Positions 1 to 10,144 of a stretch of DNA of 64,000 nucleotides are shown here, piece by piece. The stretch is taken from assembly GCF_000813725.1 (NCBI RefSeq), contig NZ_JWLD01000045.1, forward strand, positions 38,871-102,870. Direction: 5' to 3'. Position 1 is the stretch's first letter, and every line of letters starts with the position of its first letter. The stretch comes from Leisingera sp. ANG-Vp (GTDB taxonomy: Bacteria; Pseudomonadota; Alphaproteobacteria; Rhodobacterales; Rhodobacteraceae). The notes beneath the pieces were generated by a model. The model saw only the letters and a list, made by a program, of their open reading frames with translations. It searched no databases and was not told the origin of the DNA. The translations under genes and the position numbers were made by a program.

Positions 1-267
1 GGTTGTTGTAATGAGCAGGGCCCGCAGCATCGCCCATTTGCTGAGGGCAAGCCGCAAAACGCTGCCCTGCCGCCGCCGGAACCGGCCAATCGTGAGCAGC
101 AGCGGCACCGCCAGCAGACCGCGCAGCGCAAAAATCTGCCATAGGGTCAGCTGACTGCTGAACAGTTTGAATACAACATCCTGAACTGAAATGAGAAAAG
201 CTGCCGCAAGGATCATCGCGACACCGCGCAGCAGATTCTGCGGCCGTGCTCCCGTGAGTTCCGTCAT
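1..267 (-). CDS. EamA/DMT-family transporter, N-terminal part (cut by window edge)
   Basis: The 89 visible codons begin MTELTGARPQNLLRGVAMIL and contain hydrophobic segments at about residues 13-30 and 43-58, with the 'SVQDVVFKLFSS' and 'WQIFALRGLLAVPLL' patterns typical of the first EamA repeat of drug/metabolite exporters. Such proteins have about ten membrane helices and export amino acids or other metabolites; the substrate cannot be read from this fragment. The gene runs off the left edge. It is divergent from the LysR gene at 371, with about 100 bp between them, so that regulator may control it. Confidence 0.8.
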   Translation of the reverse strand, partial: MTELTGARPQNLLRGVAMILAAAFLISVQDVVFKLFSSQLTLWQIFALRGLLAVPLLLTIGRFRRRQGSVLRLALSKWAMLRALLITTT

Positions 268-286
268 GGCTGCCCCTGTTTGACTG

Positions 287-304
287 CTGTTTGCAGGGAA
301 ACAG
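287..304. promoter_or_regulatory. Dyad in the DMT transporter/LysR divergent promoter region
   Basis: CTGTTT and AAACAG flank a 6 bp spacer between the divergent transporter and LysR genes. It is short and could occur by chance, but the position suits a LysR operator. Confidence 0.3.
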
Positions 305-370
305 CTATCGAGCCGGACGGTTTTTGAGAACTCCTTGCAAACTGAACTGGTTGTTTAATATTTCTAAATA

Positions 371-1309
371 ATGCAACGAACACCTGTTAATGGAATTGAA
401 GTTTTCCTGACCATTGTTCGCGAGGGTTCCTTGCGGGCGGCGGCCAAAGCTTTGGGAGTGGGTGCGCCGGCGGTGAGCCTGCAGCTGAAAGCTTTGGAAG
501 AGCGGCTGGGAGTGGATCTGCTGTTCCGGACCACCCGCAGTATCGAGCTGACTGAGGCGGGCCGGGTTCTGTTCGACGCGGCGGCGCCGGCCTACCGCGA
601 CATGGGCTATGCGGTGAAGAAAGCGCAGGAAATGGCCAAGTCCACAACTGGGACCCTGCGGCTCAGCATGTCACGCGGGGCATATATGACGGCGGTAACA
701 CCAGTTCTGAACGCTTTTCTGGTGCAGAACCCGGGCATCAAACTGGATATCTCATGGAGCGAGGAACTGGCGGATATCGTGCGCGACGGATTTCATGCCG
801 GGATCCGGCAGGGCGACATTCTGGCGCCGGACATGATTGCGGTCAGGGTGACGGACCCGCTGGTGCCGGCCTTCTTTGCGGCACCTGAGTACCTCAGGAT
901 ACATGGCCGGCCCCGGCATCCGCGTGATCTGCTGGCGCATCCTTGCATCCGCTACCGGATGCCCACGTCGGGGCAGATCAAGGAGTGGCGGGTTCTGGAG
1001 AATGGTCAGGAGAAACGGATCGATCCGCCGATGCGGCTGAGCTTCGATACGGTCATTGGCGTGATCCAGGCCGCGCGGGAGGGGCACGGCATCGGCTGGT
1101 CGCTGCGTGCCACGATGGCGGATTATCTGGAGACCGGGGAACTGGAGACGGTTCTGGACGAATACACTGCCAGCCTGCCGCCGTTTTACCTGTATTTTCC
1201 AAAGCAAAACAGCCGGCTGGAGTGCCTGCGCCTGTTCATAGACTGCCTGAAGGCGCACCGCGGGAAGGGGGCAGCCCAAGGCTTTGGGCTGCCCGCCCCG
1301 GAGCGCTAG
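371..1309 (+). CDS. LysR-family transcriptional regulator
   Basis: 312 residues, normal for a LysR regulator. An N-terminal winged helix-turn-helix (about residues 5-65, with 'GSLRAAAKALGVGAPAVSLQ' and 'RTTRSIELTEAG') is followed by a periplasmic-binding-like effector domain from about residue 90, including the 'VIQAAREGHGIGWSL' segment near the end. It is divergent from the DMT transporter and convergent with the aldehyde dehydrogenase gene, overlapping its stop by 4 bp. Its likely target is the transporter or itself; the effector is unknown. Confidence 0.93.
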   Translation: MQRTPVNGIEVFLTIVREGSLRAAAKALGVGAPAVSLQLKALEERLGVDLLFRTTRSIELTEAGRVLFDAAAPAYRDMGYAVKKAQEMAKSTTGTLRLSMSRGAYMTAVTPVLNAFLVQNPGIKLDISWSEELADIVRDGFHAGIRQGDILAPDMIAVRVTDPLVPAFFAAPEYLRIHGRPRHPRDLLAHPCIRYRMPTSGQIKEWRVLENGQEKRIDPPMRLSFDTVIGVIQAAREGHGIGWSLRATMADYLETGELETVLDEYTASLPPFYLYFPKQNSRLECLRLFIDCLKAHRGKGAAQGFGLPAPER

Positions 1310-2687
1310 AGTTTGATCACCGCCATCTTGTCCTGGGTCATGTCATGCATGGTGTAGCCGATGCCGCCGGTGTTGTAGCCGGACTGGCGGCGGCCGGCGA
1401 AAGGCATCCAATCAACGCGGAAGGCGGTGTGGTCGTTGACCATCACCGCGGTGGCGTCGAGCTGACGGACGGCCTGCATGGCGGTGTCCAGGCTTTTGGT
1501 GAAGACTGCGGCCTGGAATGCAAAAGGCAGGCTGTTTGCAGTTTCAAAGGCGTCTTCGATGCCGGCGGTGCTGTAGACGCAGATCACCGGGCCGAAGATC
1601 TCAAGCTGCGAAACCCGCGCGTCTGCGGGCGGGTCCAGCAGTACGGTAGGGGCATAGGTGGTCTCGCCCAGGCGTTTGCCCCCCGACAGAAGCTTGGCGC
1701 CGCCGTCGACGGCTTCCTGCACCCATTCTTCGACCCGGTCGACCTCGCCGGGGCGGATCAGCGGGCCGCATTCGGTTGCGGGGTCGGTGGCGTCACCGAC
1801 TTTCAGTGCTTTTGCCGTTTCTGCCAGTTTCTGCGCAATCTCTTCGGCCTTGGCGGCGGGGGCGAACACCCGCTGCACCGAGACACAGACCTGGCCGGAG
1901 TGGTAGAAGCCGCCCTTGGCCAAGGCCGGGATCATGGCGTCAATGTCGGCATCCTCGCCGACGATAACCGGGGCTGCACCGCCGTGTTCCAGCGCGCAGC
2001 GGGTGCCGGGAGCGAGCTTGGAGCGGAGCATCCAGCCAACGCGGGCGGAGCCGATGAAGGAGAAGAAGCCAACCCGCGCATCGGTGATCATCTGCTCGGC
2101 CACTTCATTGCTGCAGACCACCGGGCGGCACCAGTCCTGCGGCAGTCCGGCCTCATGCAGCATGGCAACAAAGGCCTGGCACGACAACGGCGTATCCATT
2201 GCAGGCTTCACAATCACCGGGCAGCCAGTGGCTACGGCGGGCGCCACCTGATGCACGATCAGGTTCAGCGGGTGGTTGAAGGCGCTGGCGGCCACCACTA
2301 CGCCGATCGGCTCGCGCTGGGTAAAGGCGATCCGGCCGGCACCCGCGGTGGTCAGGTCCATCGGGATTTCCTTGCCCGCCATCTGGCCGATTTCATGCAC
2401 GCAAAGCTCCACCCCGTCGATGGCGCGCTTGACCTCGACCCTGGCGTCGACCAGCGGCTTGCCGCCTTCGCTGGCGATCAGCAGCGCAAGCTCGTCAAAG
2501 CGCGCTTCCATCAGGCGGGCGGTTTTCTTGAGGATTTCGATACGCTGATAGGCAGGCAGCCAGGCGCCGCGCCGGCGGTAGAGCCCATGCGCGGTGTCCA
2601 GCATTGCGTCGATCTGCTCCCACGTGCTGGTCTCGACTGTGCCGATGCGTTCCAGGCTGTAGGGGTTCACGACTTCCACGGTCTTGC

Positions 2688-2691
<4 letters not shown>
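1306..2691 (-). CDS. NAD(P)-dependent aldehyde dehydrogenase family protein
   Basis: 461 residues. Oxidises an aldehyde to the acid in the cytoplasm. The catalytic cysteine lies in 'SGQVCVSVQR' (about C269), the general-base glutamate in 'CALEHGGAA' (about E235), and the oxyanion asparagine in 'ASAFNHPLN' (about N139). The ATG at 2691 overlaps the stop of the upstream ThDP enzyme gene as ATGA, which decides the start over an in-frame GTG three codons upstream. It is the last gene of the FMN-oxidoreductase/ThDP-enzyme operon and so probably removes an aldehyde made by those enzymes. The sequence recalls phosphonoacetaldehyde and lactaldehyde dehydrogenase-type members, but the substrate is not settled. 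Confidence 0.9.
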
Positions 2692-4352
<1,661 letters not shown>

Positions 4353-4393
4353 GGGGGCTCCTGTTCAATAAATTTGTGAGTTCTGAGAAGAGG

Positions 4394-5902
4394 TTATTCG
4401 GCGGCTTGCTGCTGCTCGGGCTCGGGATACAACTCGTCCATCGAGACCGAGCGGCCGTTGTCGAGCACGATCCGCGCGTGGTAGCGTTTCAGCAGGCGCG
4501 GCTCAGCGGCGCCGCAGCTGTGGGCGATGATGCCGACCTCCTTTTTCATGTTCTTGGCGTAATAGGCGACGCGTTCGGACTTGCTGGCCGGATCCAGGCC
4601 GAATTGCAGCTTGGGGTCATGGGTGGTGATGCCGGTGGGGCAGGTGTTCTTGTTGCACTGCAGGGCCTGGATACAGCCCAGGGCAAACATGAAGCCGCGG
4701 GCGGAGTTCACGAAATCGGCTCCGGCGCAGAAGGCCCAGGCGACTTCTGACGGGTTGATCAGTTTGCCGCTGGCGCAGACCTTGATGCGGTCGCGCAAAC
4801 CGTGCCGTTTCAGGATGTCAACGGCGAGGGGAAGGCTCTCGCGCAGGGGCATGCCCATATTGTCGATCAGGCTCATCGGAGCGGCGCCAGTGCCGCCGTC
4901 CGCGCTGTCGATGGTGATGAAGTCCGGGGCGCTTTTGGGGCCGCGTTTGAGAATTTCCCGGCACAGGCTGTCGAGGAAACCATAGGCGCCGATTACGGTC
5001 TTGAAGCCCACCGGTTTGCCGGTCACGTCACGGACATAGGCGATCATGTCCAACAGGTCGGCGACGCTGTCGACTTCCGGGTGGCGGTTGGGGCTGATTG
5101 CGTCCTGGCCAGGTTTCAGGCCGCGGATTTCTGCAATTTCCTCGGTCACTTTGGCGCCAGGCAGGATGCCGCCTTTGCCGGGCTTGGCGCCCTGGCTGAG
5201 TTTAATCTCAAACATCCGGACGTTGTCGTGCCCTGCGACCTTGCGCAGCTTGTCCTCGTCAAAGCCGCCCTCGGGTTTGCGCACGCCGAACTTGCCGGTG
5301 CCGATCTGGAACACAATGTCGGCACCGCTTTCCAGATGGTAGGGAGAGAGGCCGCCCTCGCCGGTGTTGATCCAGATGCCTGCTTTCTTGGCGCCTTGCG
5401 AGAGCGCGCGCACGGCAGGGACCGAAATGGCGCCGTAGCTCATGCCGGAAATGTTGAAAAAGGAATCCGTGGAGTAAGGGTGCCGCGTGTAGGGGCCGAT
5501 GGTGACGGCAGAGGGTTCTTTGGCGTCCTGTTCCAGTGTGGGAAAGGGACAGTTCACAAAATAGACGGTGCCGGTCGGGCGCAGGTCCCGGGTGGAGCCG
5601 AAGGCAACTGTGGAATCCACATTCTTAGCCGCGCGGTAGGCCCAGGAGCGTTCGGCGCGGTTGAAAGGCATTTCCTCGCGGTCCAGGGCAAAGAAATACT
5701 GCCGGAAGAACTCACCCATATGCTCGAAGAAGTAGCGGAAGCGTGCAACCACCGGATAGTTCCGGCGCAGGGTGCTTTCGGTCTGGGTCTTGTCGCGGAT
5801 GTAGATAATCACCAGCCACAGGATGCCGGCACCAACTGCAAAGATAAATGCATAAGACAAGAGTTCGAGCAGCGCGAGAACCGTGCTTGATATCTGGGAC
5901 AT
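4394..5902 (-). CDS. FMN-binding glutamate-synthase-domain protein, membrane anchored
   Basis: 502 residues. One hydrophobic helix at about residues 7-30 is followed by a GltS-type FMN/TIM-barrel domain ('SGMSYGAISVPAVRALSQGA', 'INTGEGG', 'GGTGAAP'). A 3Fe-4S cysteine set with C-x5-C-x4-C spacing lies at about C410, C416 and C421. There is no glutaminase domain and no GltB/GltD partner nearby, so it cannot be a complete glutamate synthase; it probably performs an FMN/Fe-S redox step on another substrate. The ATG at 5902 was chosen because GGAGCG precedes it and the membrane helix follows. First gene of a three-gene operon (42 bp gap, then ATGA overlap). Confidence 0.88.
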   Translation of the reverse strand: MSQISSTVLALLELLSYAFIFAVGAGILWLVIIYIRDKTQTESTLRRNYPVVARFRYFFEHMGEFFRQYFFALDREEMPFNRAERSWAYRAAKNVDSTVAFGSTRDLRPTGTVYFVNCPFPTLEQDAKEPSAVTIGPYTRHPYSTDSFFNISGMSYGAISVPAVRALSQGAKKAGIWINTGEGGLSPYHLESGADIVFQIGTGKFGVRKPEGGFDEDKLRKVAGHDNVRMFEIKLSQGAKPGKGGILPGAKVTEEIAEIRGLKPGQDAISPNRHPEVDSVADLLDMIAYVRDVTGKPVGFKTVIGAYGFLDSLCREILKRGPKSAPDFITIDSADGGTGAAPMSLIDNMGMPLRESLPLAVDILKRHGLRDRIKVCASGKLINPSEVAWAFCAGADFVNSARGFMFALGCIQALQCNKNTCPTGITTHDPKLQFGLDPASKSERVAYYAKNMKKEVGIIAHSCGAAEPRLLKRYHARIVLDNGRSVSMDELYPEPEQQQAAE

Positions 5903-6379
5903 GTTTTCCGTCGCTCCTTCATGGGCTTGACTGGACGGTCTGCGCCGTCTTTCTGGCTTCAATCTGTTTAGAATGCGCACGGTGCGCAGATATTGCATTC
6001 ACGGGCGGATCACATCCTGCGGAGCAGTGCACCGGCGGCAGAACTAGGAAGAACCTGCCGCGTAAGGTCTGCAGGCAGGCGCAGGGGAAACTGTGGCGCG
6101 GCGCCGATTGCGCAAGACCGCGTTTCGATTGTGCGTGAGTGCTGCGGATGTGTCCAGCCAGACCAGGCCGGGAGGAAAGGGTGCAAAGTCCGGCTTGCGT
6201 GAAGGACGCATCCGGAACAGCCGCAATGGCGGCAGGCTTGACAGGGTCATGTAGTGCTCTGGCTGTGTTTGCCTGATAGCTAGTGCAATTTGCCATGACG
6301 TTTGATTATGGAATGTATAACCGATCGCCGTTTGCCGCTGACCTGCCGAAACCGGCAGATGTCGGACCCGTGAAATAAC

Positions 6380-6429
6380 TGCCATTGATGGGGGTTTTCT
6401 GCCATTCCAACACGAGATTATTTGCCATT
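6380..6429. promoter_or_regulatory. Three direct TGCCATT repeats
   Basis: TGCCATT begins at 6380, 6400 and 6423, with a weaker TGCCATG at 6291. The 20 and 23 bp spacing puts the copies roughly two helical turns apart, a pattern used by AraC/XylS-type activators. They lie about 480-520 bp upstream of the FMN-protein operon and about 230 bp before the small frame at 6662. No AraC gene is in the window. Confidence 0.35.
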
Positions 6430-6661
6430 GACCGAGCTTCGGCTGGTGGTTTTGTTTTAAAACAATGGCTTAGCAAAAGTTACTTTTAGCCCACTGCGTA
6501 GGCTTTGTTCACCAGCGTTGGTCAGCGCCTCCTGTTGACAGAAGCGGCCGTATTGAGCAGGTCTGAAGCTCAAACCTGGCCAGGTTCTTTCCTCCATTTT
6601 CCCGAGCGCACTGTGTGTAATCGGGAGCTAGACGGCGCTGCGCGCCGGGAAAGGGCCAGCT

Positions 6662-6817
6662 ATGTCCAAGATCAAGTTCATCGAAGCAGAGTTCCACAAT
6701 GCCGACAAAGACCGGCGGGCAATACGGTATCGCCTGCAGCGGTTCCTGAAAACGCGCCGCGCCCTCGAGAGGGGTAGCTATGGCAAGAGAGTGCTGTGTC
6801 CGCCGGGGGCTTTATAG
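6662..6817 (+). CDS. Possible small basic protein, 51 residues, unrecognised
   Basis: An ATG 7 bp after AAGGG opens a 51-codon frame starting MSKIKFIEAEFHNADKDRR and ending CPPGAL, rich in Arg and Lys in the middle. I do not recognise a family. It lies alone in a gene-poor region and could be a chance frame or a relic of a longer gene. Confidence 0.2.
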   Translation: MSKIKFIEAEFHNADKDRRAIRYRLQRFLKTRRALERGSYGKRVLCPPGAL

Positions 6818-6832
6818 CCCTTGCACAGCCTG

Positions 6833-7720
6833 TCATGGCTTCATCTTCAGCCGCAGATGCTGCAAAAACAGGCTGACTCGGCGGGGCTGAAAGGCTCTGT
6901 TTGGATAGACTGCAAACACGCCCACATCCGGGAAACGAGCATCCAGAGTTACTGGGCTAAGAAATCCGGCTTCGACCAGGTCTGCAGCCATGATTTCCGG
7001 GAGGAGCCCGATCCCCATGCCCCTGACCAGGGCGTCGCGGTAGATATGGGTCTGGTTCATCACCAGCCGCCAGGGCTGGCGCAGCTTCTGCACGCCGGTT
7101 TGAGTGACCAGGGGCCAGCTGTCTCCGAAACGGGATCCACCGAAGACAAGGCAGGCGTGGCTGCCGAGATCCGAAACGCCCGCGGGTGTTCCGTTCTTCG
7201 TCAGATATGAGGGCGCGGCAAACAGGCCCAGGCGGGTGTTTGAAAGTTTGGAAACGATCAGGGAGCTGTCTTCAAGAGAAATCGCCAGCCGCACTGCAAG
7301 ATCCACATTGGCGCTGACGAAATCGGTCTGGGCATTGTCGATGACCAGATCGAACAGCACCTCAGGGTATTGCGCCTGAAAGCTTTCGACCGCGTCCAGC
7401 AGCAGCGAACCCAGCCCCTCAGGTGCGGCCAGCCGGATGATGCCCGCGGGTCGGCTGCCCTGTTGGTCCGCAACCTCCTGCTCTAGGGCATCCAGCTGTT
7501 CGAGCATGGCTTTGCAGCCATGATAATACCGCTGCCCGGCTTCGGTGACCTCCATTGAACGGGTCGTGCGGTTGATCAAGCGCTGGTCCAGCGTCGCCTC
7601 CAGATCCGCCACATGGCGGCCGACCATCGCCGGGGTGACATTCTGATCCGCAGCGGCGGCGGCAAAGCTGCCCAATTCGACCACACGGGCGAAGACCGCC
7701 ATTTTCCGCAGCTTATCCAT
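6833..7720 (-). CDS. LysR-family transcriptional regulator
   Basis: 295 residues. N-terminal HTH at about residues 4-62 ('GSFAAAAADQNVTPAMVGRH', 'NRTTRSMEVTEAGQRYY') and a ligand-binding domain ('LVIDNAQTDFVSANVDLAVR'), of the CrgA/DsdC-like branch common in proteobacteria. It is divergent from the metallo-beta-lactamase/cupin gene set with a 94 bp shared region, so it is the likely local regulator of those genes. Confidence 0.93.
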   Translation of the reverse strand: MDKLRKMAVFARVVELGSFAAAAADQNVTPAMVGRHVADLEATLDQRLINRTTRSMEVTEAGQRYYHGCKAMLEQLDALEQEVADQQGSRPAGIIRLAAPEGLGSLLLDAVESFQAQYPEVLFDLVIDNAQTDFVSANVDLAVRLAISLEDSSLIVSKLSNTRLGLFAAPSYLTKNGTPAGVSDLGSHACLVFGGSRFGDSWPLVTQTGVQKLRQPWRLVMNQTHIYRDALVRGMGIGLLPEIMAADLVEAGFLSPVTLDARFPDVGVFAVYPNRAFQPRRVSLFLQHLRLKMKP

Positions 7721-7814
7721 TCGATACCTTTTGTACCTTCTGATCTTATTTCAGCTACAATTATCACATCTTAGGTCATGGATATATTGCCTTCAGCAAA
7801 AGGAGGCCCATCCC

Positions 7815-8672
7815 ATGAAACGTATTCTTGCAGCCCTTGCCGCGGCAGCCGCCTTCAGCGGCGCAGCATTCGCCGCAGATGATGAAATGAAACCTGTCAT
7901 GACCAAGCTGAAGGACGGGGTCTATCAGTTCCACATGGCGCATTACTCTAGCCTGGTTGTCATCACCGAAGAGGGCGTTCTGGTGGTCGACCCGAACCAG
8001 GAATTCCGCGCCGAAGCGATGCGGGCGGAGATCTCCAAGCTGACCGATCAGCCGGTGGTCAAGGTGCTGTACTCGCATCCGCATTTTGACCACTCGCGCG
8101 GGGGCCGGCTGTTCAAGGACGAAGGTGCGGAGTTCATCACCCACGCGGGCTGCACTGAGTTGCTGAGCCGTGACCTGGAAAACCGGGTGGTGCAGCCGGA
8201 CGTGACCTACGAGGGCGATGCACACCGGATCGAGCTCGGCGGCAAAGTGGTCGAAATGCGCTATTTCGGTGCCAATGACGGCCAGTGCAACAGCGCCATT
8301 TACATGCCTGACGACAAGGTTCTGATGGCGGTGGACTGGCATCTGCAGGGCTTTGTGAACATGCCCGGACGCCTGAACACGCATGACTACGTCGGCTCGC
8401 TCAACACCCTGCGCCGGGTCACCGCCGAGCTGGATTTCGACACTGTTATCTCGGGTCACATGCACGAGTCTTCGCCCGAACAGCTGGCCGAGGACCTGGC
8501 CTTCAACGAGGCGCTGTTCAAGGCGGTCTGGGAAGGCATGCAGGCCGGCAGAACGGTCGAAGAGCTGAAAGAAACGGTCAAACTGCCGGAGTTCAGCCAC
8601 TGGCACATGTACGAGCAGAACCTGCCCGCCCATGTGGAGCGCATGGCCTATTCGATCTGGCACGGCCAGTAA
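7815..8672 (+). CDS. Exported metallo-beta-lactamase-fold hydrolase
   Basis: 285 residues. A signal peptide (cleavage about AFA-AD, residues 20-21) directs it to the periplasm. The metal motif HPHFDH is at residues 88-93 and a later 'ISGHMHES' supplies another histidine, but the usual GHTxG third motif reads 'FGANDGQC', without histidine. AAAAGGAGG precedes the ATG at 7815; an upstream in-frame methionine would destroy the signal peptide. First gene of a set with a cupin and a second similar hydrolase (8732-10095), divergent from a LysR. Substrate unknown. Confidence 0.85.
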   Translation: MKRILAALAAAAAFSGAAFAADDEMKPVMTKLKDGVYQFHMAHYSSLVVITEEGVLVVDPNQEFRAEAMRAEISKLTDQPVVKVLYSHPHFDHSRGGRLFKDEGAEFITHAGCTELLSRDLENRVVQPDVTYEGDAHRIELGGKVVEMRYFGANDGQCNSAIYMPDDKVLMAVDWHLQGFVNMPGRLNTHDYVGSLNTLRRVTAELDFDTVISGHMHESSPEQLAEDLAFNEALFKAVWEGMQAGRTVEELKETVKLPEFSHWHMYEQNLPAHVERMAYSIWHGQ

Positions 8673-8683
8673 CCCCCGCGGCC

Positions 8684-8702
8684 CGGGCGGCATTCCCGCC
8701 CG
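8684..8702. terminator. GC hairpin between the first hydrolase and the cupin
   Basis: CGGGCGG and CCGCCCG flank a 5 nt loop just after the stop codon. There is no T tract, so it is more likely an mRNA-stabilising or attenuating hairpin than a full terminator. Confidence 0.4.
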
Positions 8703-8731
8703 TGCCCATCCCGCCATTCAGGAGGCCAGTC

Positions 8732-9193
8732 ATGTCCCGAAAAACCGAAACCACCACCAAAAAGACAGTCGTCAGCGGCTGGCACGAGGGCCGGAAGTAC
8801 TTCATGGCGCCGGATGAATATACTTCGGTCGCGGCCGGCAAGGACGACACCGGATCGGACTACGTCTTCGGCGCAGGCGAGATCGCGCCGGGCAACTGTA
8901 TTCCGGACCATTACCACAAATGGGAGGATCAGACCTTCCACATCATCGAAGGCGAGCTTGAGGTCAAAATCGGCGACAAGGTGTTCCAGGCAGGCCCCGG
9001 CGCCAGCATCCAATGCCCGCGCGGCACCTCCCACTATATGAAGAATACCGGTGGCAAGACGGCGAAGATCATCAGCTACATCTTCCCCGGAGACTGGGCC
9101 GAGGACTTCATGGCCGAAACCTCCCGCCAGAATGAAACCGGAGAGCGTGATCTGAAGCTGATCGAAGAGCGCTTTGGTGTGGTCTACCTCTGA
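8732..9193 (+). CDS. Cupin-domain protein
   Basis: 153 residues, cytoplasmic (no signal peptide). Both conserved cupin motifs are intact: GX5HXH in 'GNCIPDHYHKWEDQ' and GX5PXGX2HX3N in 'GASIQCPRGTSHYMKN'. It therefore has a metal-binding beta-barrel that could be a dioxygenase, isomerase or sensor. A TCAGGAGG site precedes the ATG. It lies between two exported metallo-beta-lactamase-fold proteins, probably in the same transcript. Precise function unknown. Confidence 0.85.
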   Translation: MSRKTETTTKKTVVSGWHEGRKYFMAPDEYTSVAAGKDDTGSDYVFGAGEIAPGNCIPDHYHKWEDQTFHIIEGELEVKIGDKVFQAGPGASIQCPRGTSHYMKNTGGKTAKIISYIFPGDWAEDFMAETSRQNETGERDLKLIEERFGVVYL

Positions 9194-9210
9194 GGTGTGC
9201 CGAAAGGGAA

Positions 9211-10095
9211 ATGAACATGAAACGGACAATCACCGTATTGGCCGCAGGCCTTGCTGCAGCCAATATTATAGCCGCTAGCACATTGGCTGAAGAAACTGCG
9301 GTCAAAACCCAGAAGCTCGATGAACACGTCTATGCGATGAGCTTCGGGCATTACACCAGCCTTGTTGTTCAGGGGGCCGAGGGCGTACTGTTGGTGGATC
9401 CGGCCAATCCTTACCGCGCGTCGCTCTTACGTGCAGAGATCGCCCGGCTGACCGATCTGCCGGTCACCCGGATTGTGATGACCCACGAGCATTTCGACCA
9501 TATCGGCGGCACCGAAGTGTTTCCCGGCGCGGAAGTCATTGCGCATGAGAATATCGACATGTTCTTTGACCAGGACCCGCTCGGCCTGACGCCGGGCAAG
9601 GTGGATGTGACCTATGAAGACCGCATGAGCATCGGCATGGGCACCACTAATGTTGATCTGCTGCATTTCGGCCCGGCAGACGGGGTCGCGGTTTCAGTGA
9701 TCCACTTGCCGCAGGAACGGATCGCCGTCACGGCCGACATGTATCTGGATGGCGCGCTGACGCCGGGCTGGGCCCTGACTGACACCAACCTGCTGGGCTC
9801 GCGCCAGATTTTGAACACGCTGGACGGCTGGGCGCTGAAGCATGCGGTGAACACGCATTCGCACAACACCGATCCGGCGCTGCTTTCAGCCGCAGCCGAA
9901 TTTTACAACGACCTCTATGATGCGGTCTTTCCTGTGGTCGAACAGGTGAACCGGGAGAACCCGGCCGGATCGGTTCAGGCGGTGCTGGAACTGAGCAGGA
10001 CGCTGGAGCTGCCCGAATATGCCGACTGGGGCAATTACGAAGACCTGCCGGATTATGTGGTGAAAATGGGTTTTGCGCTGATTCATGGGGGCTGA
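9211..10095 (+). CDS. Exported metallo-beta-lactamase-fold hydrolase, second copy
   Basis: 294 residues with an N-terminal signal sequence (hydrophobic core about residues 6-22, cleavage near LAEE). The metal motif THEHFDH is at residues 91-97. The third motif reads 'HFGPADGVAV' and again lacks the GHT histidine, as in the paralogue at 7815, while 'VNTHSHN' is kept. Its order and signal peptide mirror that paralogue, suggesting divergence after a duplication. The gap to the cupin gene is 17 bp. Confidence 0.85.
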   Translation: MNMKRTITVLAAGLAAANIIAASTLAEETAVKTQKLDEHVYAMSFGHYTSLVVQGAEGVLLVDPANPYRASLLRAEIARLTDLPVTRIVMTHEHFDHIGGTEVFPGAEVIAHENIDMFFDQDPLGLTPGKVDVTYEDRMSIGMGTTNVDLLHFGPADGVAVSVIHLPQERIAVTADMYLDGALTPGWALTDTNLLGSRQILNTLDGWALKHAVNTHSHNTDPALLSAAAEFYNDLYDAVFPVVEQVNRENPAGSVQAVLELSRTLELPEYADWGNYEDLPDYVVKMGFALIHGG

Positions 10096-10144
10096 TCAGC
10101 CCCGACTGTTACCTCAACCCGTCCCGATGAACTGGAGATCCCCC

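Larger units (their letters stand above)
5903..6832. other. Gene-poor 930 bp stretch
   Basis: No gene with family similarity was found. The left part must hold the promoter of the FMN-protein operon. It contains the TGCCATT direct repeats (6380-6429) and one possible small frame at 6662. Base composition is less GC-rich around 6290-6500 than in the neighbouring genes. Confidence 0.6.

Noticed and set aside
5919..6385. Short overlapping frames upstream of the FMN-protein gene
   Set aside because: None has a good ribosome site or recognisable motif, and they overlap the probable operon promoter.
6495..6520. GGCTTTGTTCACC resembling the end of an IS5-type insertion sequence
   Set aside because: Only about ten bases match from memory, no inverted partner end or transposase remnant was found nearby, and no target duplication is visible.
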